From Candidatus Cloacimonadota bacterium (lineage in GTDB: Bacteria; Cloacimonadota; Cloacimonadia; Cloacimonadales; TCS61), in the NCBI GenBank assembly GCA_018400535.1, contig JAGYMQ010000002.1, positions 1 through 41,371 of the forward strand: a stretch of DNA of 41,371 nucleotides, read 5' to 3'. Shown here piece by piece: positions 9,306 through 16,517 of this stretch (the first letter of the stretch is position 1; each line of letters begins with the position of its first letter). Both the position numbers and the translations under genes were made by a program. The notes under the pieces are model-generated. The model was not told the origin of the DNA, did not search any database, and worked only from the letters and a program-made list of their open reading frames with translations.

Positions 9306-9677
9306 TTTATCAAATTGTTCAAAAATGCATCTTTGGGTTTTTCCATGATTTATTGCGTTACGCTTCATCTCCAGTTCGAAGCTGTCTTTTAAAACCCAAT
9401 CTGAAAATTGCTAATCCGATTTCAATACTCAAGAATGAAAAAATCACGAATTTAATATTGATTCTATTCTTTGTATATCTGTGATACAATTCTATATAAT
9501 GATTCAAAAGATTATTAATGTTCGAACTTGGATAGCTTGGAAAAATTATCTTTACTTTACAAGGATCGTTACCTTCAAAAATTATGCACAGCAAAGGATA
9601 TAGGAATTTTAACAGCATTAAGCTGTTTTTCCCGATCACTTTCAGGATAGATAAAAAAAATTTGAGGAGAATATTCT
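9306..9677. other. Rest of the 456-bp tetR/glmM divergent spacer
   Basis: This spacer lies between the divergent tetR and glmM genes. I see no gene in it. A short hairpin AACAGC-ATTAA-GCTGTT followed by three more T residues (about 9611-9630, plus strand) lies about 50 bases before glmM and could be a leader attenuator or a chance structure. No known riboswitch consensus is recognisable. Confidence 0.4.
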
Positions 9678-11021
9678 ATGAGTAAGTTGATGGTTAGTGT
9701 TTCAGGTATCAGAGGAATTTTTGGTGAAACTCTTTCGCCAGAGATCGCTTTGAAATATGCAGCTCATTTTGGCATTTTTTCGAAACGAGGAAAAATTATC
9801 GTGGGTCGAGATTCTCGCACGACAGGCAAAGCGATGTTCAATGCGATCACTGCTGGTTTGCTTTCTGTCGGCTGTGATGTTGTCGATATCGGGATTGTTG
9901 CAACACCCACAGTTCTTTTGGCGGTGGAAGAAAGTGATGCCTTGGGAGGGATATCTATCACAGCTTCCCATAATCCAGCACAATGGAATGCGATGAAATT
10001 CGTTGGTGAAAATGGAATGTTCCTTTTTCCCGAAAAGGCAAAAGATTTTGTTGCTTCTTTTTCCAAACCAATTTCCTATGTTGACTGGCAGAAAGTTGGG
10101 AAATTGGAACAAGATGAACAGGCGATTGAACGTCACATCCAAAAAATTTTGCAGATAAGTTATTTAGAAATTTCTCAGATCAAAGCAAAGAGGTTCAAAG
10201 TCGTGGTCGATTCGGTGAATGGAGCTGGTGGTCTGATCTCACCCAAACTACTGCGGGAATTGGGTTGCGATGTGATCGAAATTAACAGCGAGCCAACAGG
10301 CCATTTTGCTCATACGCCTGAACCGCTGAAAAAAAATTTGGGTCAGTTGGAAGAGACGGTTAAAAAATATTCTGCAGATCTCGGTTTTGCGACCGATCCA
10401 GATGTGGATAGATTGGCGATCGTCAATGAAAAGGGAAAATGTATCGGCGAAGAATTTTCCTTGTTATTAGCAGAAAAATTCATTCTATCCAAACAAAAAG
10501 GAGATATTGTCACCAATTTGTCATCTTCGATGGCTTCTGAAGATATTGCTCATGAATTTGGTGTGAGAGTTCATCGCACAAAAGTGGGTGAGATCAATGT
10601 TGGTAAGAAGATGCAGGAGCTGAAAAGTCCGATCGGAGGCGAAGGAAATGGCGGCGTGATCTGCCCGGAAGTTCATTACACACGAGATGCACCAGCTGGG
10701 ATGGCGTTGATATTGGCATATTTGGCAGAAAGCGGAGAAAAAATATCAGAATTAGTTCAAAAAATTCCCCATTATTATTTTGCTAAGGATAAGATAAAAA
10801 TCGATCCAGAAAAACTTGATCTTGTTATGCAAAAAGTTCCAGAGATATTTTCTGAATACCAATTGGATAGAACTGATGGCATCAAAGTTTTGGGCGATAA
10901 TTTTTGGATACACATTCGTAAAAGCGGCACAGAGCCGATCATCAGAGTTTATGTGGAAAGTGAAAGCGAAAAGCGTTCCGCGCAACTTTGTTCCGAAACG
11001 ATAAAAAAATTGATTAAATGA
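9678..11021 (+). CDS. glmM: Phosphoglucosamine mutase / phosphohexomutase
   Basis: This 447-residue alpha-D-phosphohexomutase interconverts 6-phospho and 1-phospho sugars, most likely glucosamine-6-P to glucosamine-1-P for UDP-GlcNAc, peptidoglycan and LPS synthesis. The catalytic phosphoserine loop is TASHNPAQWNAMK (S97), the metal loop is DPDVDR (D240, D242, D244), the sugar-binding loop is GEGNGG (321-326), and the C-terminal phosphate loop is RKSGTEPIIRVY. The sugar loop is not the textbook GlmM GEQSGH, so phosphomannomutase or phosphoglucomutase activity cannot be excluded. ATG is preceded by GAGGAGA. It is followed after 16 bases by a TauE-type exporter gene with no evident functional link. 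Confidence 0.85.
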   Translation: MSKLMVSVSGIRGIFGETLSPEIALKYAAHFGIFSKRGKIIVGRDSRTTGKAMFNAITAGLLSVGCDVVDIGIVATPTVLLAVEESDALGGISITASHNPAQWNAMKFVGENGMFLFPEKAKDFVASFSKPISYVDWQKVGKLEQDEQAIERHIQKILQISYLEISQIKAKRFKVVVDSVNGAGGLISPKLLRELGCDVIEINSEPTGHFAHTPEPLKKNLGQLEETVKKYSADLGFATDPDVDRLAIVNEKGKCIGEEFSLLLAEKFILSKQKGDIVTNLSSSMASEDIAHEFGVRVHRTKVGEINVGKKMQELKSPIGGEGNGGVICPEVHYTRDAPAGMALILAYLAESGEKISELVQKIPHYYFAKDKIKIDPEKLDLVMQKVPEIFSEYQLDRTDGIKVLGDNFWIHIRKSGTEPIIRVYVESESEKRSAQLCSETIKKLIK

Positions 11022-11037
11022 ACTGATAAAAAAAAAT

Positions 11038-11793
11038 TTGCCAACGATGGATTTTTATTTCATTGGAATTGCGATCTTTTTTTTCGCAGCTGCTTTGCAA
11101 GGATTGAGCGGTTTTGGTTTTTCCATTTTGGCCCTACCGCTTCTGACTCTTTTCCTTTCACCAAGGCTGATCGTCCCGATCCTGCTTTTATATTCGATGA
11201 TCATCAATCTGGTCGTTTTGCGATCGTCATACAAGGAATTACGCTGGAAAGAAAATCTGATGTTGTTTTTCTGCGGAATTCTGGCGATGCCCATTGGAGT
11301 TCACATTTTAGTGAATCTCAATGAAAATATCCTGAAAGCTTTTATCGGAGCTGTCATCATCGGGTTCAGTATTTTTTCTTTCAAAGGCTATCAGATCAAA
11401 TTGAAAAATGATAATCTGGCGATGGCAATTTCTGGTATCTTCAGCGGCATTTTGGGCGGCAGTATCTCGATGAGCGGACCACCGATCATTATTTTCCTGA
11501 AAAATAAAAAAGTGGGGAAACATTCTTTCCGTGGAAATTTAGCGATCTATTTTTTTATCTTGAATATTTTCAGTATTCCCGTGTTTTATTGGAATGGATT
11601 GCTCACTGCTGAAGTATTTGAACTTTCTTTGAGATTTCTGCCAGGATTGTTGATAGGCGTGGTGCTGGGCAATTTTCTTTCACACAAGATCAAAGAAAGC
11701 TCCTTTCATGACCTCACCTTGATCTTGCTTTTTATAATCGGATTGATCGCTTTCCTGTCAGGGCTCAAATTTCAATTTTCAGTAAATGTCTGA
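11038..11793 (+). CDS. TauE/SafE-family membrane protein (sulfite/sulfonate exporter type)
   Basis: This 251-residue integral membrane protein has about eight hydrophobic segments. Family signatures are the N-terminal GLSGFGFSILALPLL (TM1) and the mid-protein repeat GSISMSGPPIIIFL. Family members move sulfite, sulfoacetate or other organosulfur or organic anions across the inner membrane; the substrate here is unknown. The frame opens at a TTG (11038); an ATG at 11047 is three codons later and neither has a convincing ribosome-binding site, so the start is uncertain. The 3' end overlaps the convergent SfsA-type gene by 22 bases. Confidence 0.85.
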   Translation: MPTMDFYFIGIAIFFFAAALQGLSGFGFSILALPLLTLFLSPRLIVPILLLYSMIINLVVLRSSYKELRWKENLMLFFCGILAMPIGVHILVNLNENILKAFIGAVIIGFSIFSFKGYQIKLKNDNLAMAISGIFSGILGGSISMSGPPIIIFLKNKKVGKHSFRGNLAIYFFILNIFSIPVFYWNGLLTAEVFELSLRFLPGLLIGVVLGNFLSHKIKESSFHDLTLILLFIIGLIAFLSGLKFQFSVNV

Positions 11794-12908
11794 TATTTTA
11801 GAATGATATTCCAAAAATTTTGTTTATGATAAGGATCATTTGCAAAATAAAAAAGATGTGATTTCATTCTGGAATCAGAAGCGCCGAAACCAGCGATCTC
11901 ATCTTCTGAAATTTGAGAGAAATCATTTGCCAAAGCTTCTTCTATTCGATCTTTACGCCGGAAACTAATCTCTTTGTGTAGTTTCAACCTTTTCGGAAAA
12001 ATGTGATCAATGTGCCAATGTTTTTTCTTGTTCTTGCGTTTATGCCGCTGCAATCGCATCGATAAACCATTCAAAGCAGAACCAACATAAATATAGAATC
12101 CTGCTGGAAAATTTCGCATTCCCAATTGTCGAATTTTACTGGAAAATTTTCGTGGATTCTTCAATAACAGAATGTAGCTGCCTTTATCTTGAAGATTATC
12201 AGATAGCAGATTATCGCGGATCGGAATTTCTGTGACTTCATCCAGATCAAATTGATGCGGAGTGGCAAAGGGAATTTTCAAAGCGTGATAATGAATATTT
12301 TTATGTGATTGAAATTCTTCAGCATAAGCAGGATCGGTGTGTAAATTGGGAACGAAACTTGTGCAATTTCCATTTAAAACAAGAAAGTAAAGATGAGCCT
12401 CAATTCTTTTTTCGACCAGTTTTGAAAGTCCGATTATATGTTTTTTCCCCCGCTTTGTAATCGCATCTGGGAACATTGCGACACCATTATGACACAATGT
12501 GCATGATTTTAGCTCGATGACAACTTTTTTCCCATCTTGTTTGATGAGCTCGATATCAAAGCGAGAATCAGCATAATTCACTTCTTGTTTGATTTTTTGT
12601 AATTTCTGGAATTGCAGAATTTTTTGGTGTTGAAGAAGCTGTTTGAAAATAAAATTCATTTGGGAAGTATCCAAAAACACAAAAGAATTTTGGTATCTCG
12701 TGGCGATCAAGCGATAATCGAATTTGGGAGTTGGCTTTTTGATCAGAAAAAATTCTCGGTCAGGAATCAAAAATTCAGCCATTCTGCCTGTATTCGGCAG
12801 ATATGCTTTCACGATGGAATCTCGATATTGAAATTCTCCCACAAAACGATTCAATCTTTGGCGAAAGCTAACAGTAAGACTTTCAGGATAAATATCTAAC
12901 AGAAACAT
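11772..12908 (-). CDS. SfsA nuclease fused to a DUF123/GIY-YIG domain
   Basis: This 378-residue protein joins two nuclease-type domains. Residues 1-228 match SfsA: an OB-like N-terminus (LPNTGRMAEFL), then a PD-(D/E)xK core with SRFDIEL and VIELKSCTL...AMFPDAITKRGKKH. SfsA was named for sugar fermentation stimulation and is annotated as a DNA/RNA nuclease. Residues 235-378 match DUF123, a GIY-YIG-like fold, with YILLLKNPRK, GFYIYVGSALNGL, RLQRHKR, KHWHIDHIF and the end motif GFGASDSRMKSHLFYF. It follows the alkyltransferase-like gene by 11 bases, suggesting a nucleic-acid repair pair. No clear ribosome-binding site is seen. It overlaps the end of the convergent TauE gene by 22 bases. Confidence 0.88.
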   Translation of the reverse strand: MFLLDIYPESLTVSFRQRLNRFVGEFQYRDSIVKAYLPNTGRMAEFLIPDREFFLIKKPTPKFDYRLIATRYQNSFVFLDTSQMNFIFKQLLQHQKILQFQKLQKIKQEVNYADSRFDIELIKQDGKKVVIELKSCTLCHNGVAMFPDAITKRGKKHIIGLSKLVEKRIEAHLYFLVLNGNCTSFVPNLHTDPAYAEEFQSHKNIHYHALKIPFATPHQFDLDEVTEIPIRDNLLSDNLQDKGSYILLLKNPRKFSSKIRQLGMRNFPAGFYIYVGSALNGLSMRLQRHKRKNKKKHWHIDHIFPKRLKLHKEISFRRKDRIEEALANDFSQISEDEIAGFGASDSRMKSHLFYFANDPYHKQNFWNIILKYQTFTEN

Positions 12909-12919
12909 TTATATCGAAC

Positions 12920-13222
12920 TTAAATTTGCCATAAATATTCATTTAAATCTATTCTATCTTTTTGGAATTTCACTTTTTCTTTTTCCAGCATTGCTTTTTG
13001 TTCTTCCAGTCCTGTCCCTACTTGCAAAGATATCTCGCCTTTTGCGTTCAAGACGCGATGCCAGGGCAATTTGAATTTGCTGGAATATTGATGAAGAATG
13101 TGGGATATTCTTCTAGCAGAGCGTGGATTTCCTGCTAATTTGGCGATCTGTCCATAAGTTGCAACTTTTCCTTTGGGAATCTGCCGGATAATCTCGATTG
13201 CTTTATTGGTGAATTCATTCAT
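12920..13222 (-). CDS. Alkyltransferase-like protein (Atl, YbaZ type)
   Basis: This 100-residue protein has the fold of the O6-alkylguanine-DNA alkyltransferase C-terminal domain: KVATYGQIAKLAGNPRSARRIS is its DNA-binding helix-turn-helix region with the arginine finger. The active-site motif PCHRV of true alkyltransferases reads PWHRVL here, so the acceptor cysteine is tryptophan. That replacement defines Atl proteins, which bind and flag O6-alkylguanine lesions for nucleotide excision repair instead of repairing them directly. The start overlaps the end of the pgk gene by 8 bases, and the SfsA-fusion gene follows after 11 bases. Confidence 0.92.
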   Translation of the reverse strand: MNEFTNKAIEIIRQIPKGKVATYGQIAKLAGNPRSARRISHILHQYSSKFKLPWHRVLNAKGEISLQVGTGLEEQKAMLEKEKVKFQKDRIDLNEYLWQI

Positions 13223-14471
13223 CTTTGAGAAGTGCTTTGACAGGTTCCAAACCGTAAGGAGAATCTTCTTTGATCGCTTTCAGGATTGTTCCACCGCCGG
13301 TAAAGAAATAGTATTTTTCATTTTTCAGGGCTTGAGTATAAAGATCGGGAAGTAAAGTTTTAAATTCTTGCAAAGTATCTCCGCCACCGAAAAATTTTGC
13401 AGCTTGTTCATTTTCCGAGATCAAACTGTTCAAAGCAATTGTTCCGTCAGAAAATTGTGGCGTGAGTCCCATCACGGCATTCACAAAAATTGTTTCAGTC
13501 TTCAGGAAAGCAGAACGAACAACTTTTTCTTGAAATGATTCGGGAGCAGCATCCAGCACAAAATCCAGCTTTTTTTTTGTTTTCAATTCTTTCACTGGAA
13601 TTATTCGATATTTTCCTTCTATTTTATCTTCCAGGTTTTTTGATTCGACTATAAAAGGCAGCTCGATGATCTTGTTGGAAAAAGGCTTGGAAAGGTCGAG
13701 AAATTTTCTCGCTGCTGTCACATCTTCTTCACTGATGCCATTGATCTCTATTCCATATTTTGCACAAAGATAGGCATTATAGATCACGCCACCGATTATT
13801 AGATGATCAACCTTTTTCAAAAGAGCGTTCAATGGTTCAATCTTTGTATCAAATTTTGAGCCGGCGACAACTGCCAGAAAAGGTCTTTTTGGAGAAAGCA
13901 CTCTTTCCAAATTGGAGATTTCTTTTTGCATCAATAATCCCGCATAAGATGGTAGAAACGTAGTTGGACCAACGGTCGAGGCGTGCGGTTGCCACGAACC
14001 AAAAGCATCATTAACAAATATATCAGCAAGATCAGATAGCGCTCTGGAAAATTTTTCTTTTGCCGAATTTTTTGCTTCTTCACCTGGAAACCACCGTGTG
14101 TTTGGAAGATACAGTCCATCAATTTTGCCAGCTTGCAATTCATCCAGATAATTATTTCTGTTTAGATCGGGTTGGTCATCGAAGGCGATCTTGAAATTCA
14201 ATTTGAATTCTGACTTTAGATAATCGACGATCGGCATCACCGAAGTTTCTTCTGAAACGGTTATTTCTTTAGTTTTTTTATCTCGCGGTCTGCCCACATG
14301 GCTCATCAAAATTGGTTTTCCACCATTTTCCAAAACGTATTCGATGGTTGGGATTGAAGCATCGATGCGATATGGGTCTTTGATCTTTCCCTTTTTTACA
14401 ACGTTATGATCAACGCGAATTAATACGACCTTTTCTTGCAGATCAGCATCTTGTATTTTTGGTAAATGCAT
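13215..14471 (-). CDS. pgk: Phosphoglycerate kinase (divergent)
   Basis: This 418-residue protein has the two-domain PGK fold: LIRVDHN (R19, D21, N23), PYRIDASIPTI (R35), SHVGRP (H58, R61), YLPNTRW (R126), NDAFGSWQPHAS (154-165), SKFDTKI (K206), FGGGDT (361-366) and FTGGGT (390-395). PGK transfers phosphate between 1,3-bisphosphoglycerate and ADP in glycolysis. Two parts are unusual. The NDAFG loop normally continues A-H-R-A-H but here reads S-W-Q-P-H, losing the catalytic arginine. The W-x-G-P-M-G-V-F-E nucleotide motif is VNAVMGLTP. It may still be the housekeeping enzyme of this lineage or a specialised paralogue. It is 18 bases after the mscS gene. Confidence 0.85.
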   Translation of the reverse strand: MHLPKIQDADLQEKVVLIRVDHNVVKKGKIKDPYRIDASIPTIEYVLENGGKPILMSHVGRPRDKKTKEITVSEETSVMPIVDYLKSEFKLNFKIAFDDQPDLNRNNYLDELQAGKIDGLYLPNTRWFPGEEAKNSAKEKFSRALSDLADIFVNDAFGSWQPHASTVGPTTFLPSYAGLLMQKEISNLERVLSPKRPFLAVVAGSKFDTKIEPLNALLKKVDHLIIGGVIYNAYLCAKYGIEINGISEEDVTAARKFLDLSKPFSNKIIELPFIVESKNLEDKIEGKYRIIPVKELKTKKKLDFVLDAAPESFQEKVVRSAFLKTETIFVNAVMGLTPQFSDGTIALNSLISENEQAAKFFGGGDTLQEFKTLLPDLYTQALKNEKYYFFTGGGTILKAIKEDSPYGLEPVKALLKDE

Positions 14472-14489
14472 AATTCCTCCTACTATTAA

Positions 14490-15296
14490 CTATCTATTTT
14501 TGATATGAACGTCCATTTGTGGAAAAGGAATATTGATCTTATGTTTGTCAAATTCTTCTTTTACTGTTTCGATCAGGTCAAAATAAACTGTCCAATAATC
14601 TGCAGTTTTTACCCAAACGCGCACCGTAAAATCTAAAGAACTGTCATTGAGTTTTCCCAATCTGACAAAAGGTGGTGGTTCTTTTAAAATAAGGTCATGT
14701 TTTGCAATGACAGAATCAATGATACTGTGAACTTTTTTGACATCTGATTCATAGCCAACACCGAAGGAAAGATCAACTCGACGAGTATCTTCTGCAGAAT
14801 AATTGATTATATTATCATTCATTATCTTAGAATTTGGCACTACTATCTTTTTATTATCCACGGAATGAAATTCGGTGGTGAAGATAGTGATCTTGCTGAT
14901 AGATCCAGATTGACCTCCCGCATTTACATAATCTCCTACTTTGAAAGGTCGAAAAAGAATGATCAAAAATCCAGCAGCAAAATTGGAAAGTGAGCCCTGC
15001 AAAGCTAAACCGATAGCCAAACCAGCAGCTCCGATCACTGCCATGAATGAGGTTGTCTGAATTCCCAGCTGAGATAGAGCAGCCAAAATGACAAAGATCC
15101 ACAAAGCACCATAAGTGAGTGAAGCAACAAAACTGGAAATGCTGGAATCAACATTCTTTTTTTTCAGCATATTAAGAAGAATTTTCTTTATGCTGGAAGC
15201 AATGATCTTTCCAATGATCAAGATAAATAAAGCGGCAATAAATTTCATTCCAAAAGCAGAAATCAATTCATAAATTTTTGGTAACATTTCTTTCAT
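14490..15296 (-). CDS. Small-conductance mechanosensitive channel (MscS family)
   Basis: This 268-residue inner-membrane channel opens under membrane tension to release solutes on osmotic downshock. Three N-terminal membrane segments are visible (about residues 10-30, 55-75, 80-115). The last is the pore helix with the glycine/alanine pattern GAAGLAIGLALQGSLSNFAAG. The beta domain follows with RPFKVGDYVNAGGQSGSISKI and VVPNSKIMNDNIINYS, both hallmarks of MscS. The soluble alpha/beta cage domain ends the protein. Length is close to E. coli MscS. AGGAGGAA precedes the ATG. It heads the transcription unit with pgk, atl and the SfsA fusion. Confidence 0.94.
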   Translation of the reverse strand: MKEMLPKIYELISAFGMKFIAALFILIIGKIIASSIKKILLNMLKKKNVDSSISSFVASLTYGALWIFVILAALSQLGIQTTSFMAVIGAAGLAIGLALQGSLSNFAAGFLIILFRPFKVGDYVNAGGQSGSISKITIFTTEFHSVDNKKIVVPNSKIMNDNIINYSAEDTRRVDLSFGVGYESDVKKVHSIIDSVIAKHDLILKEPPPFVRLGKLNDSSLDFTVRVWVKTADYWTVYFDLIETVKEEFDKHKINIPFPQMDVHIKNR

Positions 15297-15633
15297 TATT
15301 TCCTCCTAAATTTTCTCTGATTTAAAAACTTCTGCATAATTAAATATATTTGTCATTCTGCTTGCCTTACCAAATTGAAACGAAGGCTGGACGTGTCTCG
15401 CAATATTTCTCAGGAAGAATCTAATGAAAATCTTTCAGCTTAACTTCTTTGTTTTTAAAATTCGAGAAGAATAAGAAAGAAAAGCACGAGATTTTCGTGA
15501 GTAAAGATGAAAGATTCCTCAGAATGACCTCCTTTTTTTTATTTCGCAGAACTCATATATCTTTACTGTTGATTGTAAAAGATCAGTCACAAATGAATAT
15601 TTCTAAAATCTGATAATTTTCGAAAAACTGATT
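15297..15633. other. 337-bp spacer upstream of the mscS gene
   Basis: No gene is seen. Most of it is occupied by the inverted-repeat element at 15352-15528. The remaining ends are AT-rich, and the right-hand part is the 3' flank of the GNAT gene. Confidence 0.6.
15352..15528. repeat. MITE-like element with GTCATTCTG / CAGAATGAC ends
   Basis: The 177-bp stretch begins GTCATTCTG (15352-15360) and ends CAGAATGAC (15520-15528), a perfect 9-bp terminal inverted repeat. The right end extends to GATGAAAGATTCCTCAGAATG, and degenerate pieces of the same motif (CTCAGGAAGAATCT, ATCTTTCAG) recur inside the left half. Two inner hairpins are visible: GCCTT/AAGGC (15364-15387) and CACGA/TCGTG (about 15486-15500). 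It encodes nothing. The form fits a non-autonomous miniature element or an old palindromic repeat. Confidence 0.5.
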
Positions 15634-16476
15634 TCAAACATAATAATTTTCTAAATTCTTCTTCATAGAATAATTTCTGTAATTTAGCGGGAAGTTTTTT
15701 CGAACAGCGAATATCTCATATCCTTGTTTCAGGTAAAAATCCTTTGCCTGAAAATCTGTTGTTCCCAAAAAAGCATTTTTGATATTCTGGGAAAGAGCAA
15801 AGTTCTCTGCTTCGATCAACAATTTTTTTCCTAAGCCTTTTCTACGGTATTTTGCTGAAACCCACAAAACGCCGATATAAAGATAATCCCAGCCAATGTA
15901 ACCAGTTATACCACCAAGTAAACATTCTTTTTCTTTGGCAAAGATATAAAAAGAATCGAAAGGATATTTCCCTAATTTTTTATCCATAAGATCACTTTTT
16001 TGTTTTTTGATCCTGTCGCTCTCTTCACTTGTGGGATGAATAATCTTGATTGTTTTCTCAATCTTTTTAGTTTCTGCTGTTTTTATCAGATATTGACAAT
16101 TAAAATTTGGTGGACGATCATTCAAAACACCATTCACCTGAAAACCATAATTTTGCAAAAATAATTGTTCTTCAGGCAATATGGATCGCACAGCAATATT
16201 TTTGATATCAAGCTCTAGGGCATCATTTTCCAAACGGTATAAAATCTTATTTAAGTTATCATAAGCATCATCTATCGGAAAAATTGTTTCGATATTTACC
16301 CAATCCCAGAAAATATTCGCCAATACTGCTGCAACCAGTTTTCCATCTTTGTGGATACAGTAATTGAGGGGAATTGTTTTCTCTTTTCCAACATAAGATT
16401 CATTGTATGCTTGAAAGGATTGATGAAATTCTTTTTTTTCATCATTACTAATATCTTTATCACGAATTATTTTCAT
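15634..16476 (-). CDS. GNAT-family acetyltransferase, probably two GNAT modules
   Basis: This 280-residue protein ends in a clear GNAT domain (residues 140-275): VLWVSAKYRRKGLGKKLL is the acetyl-CoA-binding Q/R-x-x-G-x-G/A motif, and FYLKQGYEIFA is the usual C-terminal strand. The N-terminal half also resembles a degenerate GNAT module, with FLQNYGFQVNGVL in the place of that strand and then a YLIK end. No substrate can be named. No strong ribosome-binding site precedes the ATG. It is 41 bases downstream of the deiminase gene on the same strand, so co-transcription is possible. Confidence 0.8.
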   Translation of the reverse strand: MKIIRDKDISNDEKKEFHQSFQAYNESYVGKEKTIPLNYCIHKDGKLVAAVLANIFWDWVNIETIFPIDDAYDNLNKILYRLENDALELDIKNIAVRSILPEEQLFLQNYGFQVNGVLNDRPPNFNCQYLIKTAETKKIEKTIKIIHPTSEESDRIKKQKSDLMDKKLGKYPFDSFYIFAKEKECLLGGITGYIGWDYLYIGVLWVSAKYRRKGLGKKLLIEAENFALSQNIKNAFLGTTDFQAKDFYLKQGYEIFAVRKNFPLNYRNYSMKKNLENYYV

Positions 16477-16517
16477 TTTTTAGAAAAAACTTGTTTCCAA
16501 GCTCCAGCTATTTCAGG

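Noticed and set aside
9570-9632. GCACAGCAAAGG upstream of glmM as a possible cyclic-di-GMP or other riboswitch
   Set aside because: Only a fragment resembles the consensus; the paired elements and tetraloop/receptor are missing.
9358-9639. 93-codon minus-strand frame between tetR and glmM
   Set aside because: It starts at GTG with no ribosome-binding site, has unusual composition (many Ile, Asn, Tyr, Phe) and no recognisable domain; it lies in AT-rich intergenic DNA.
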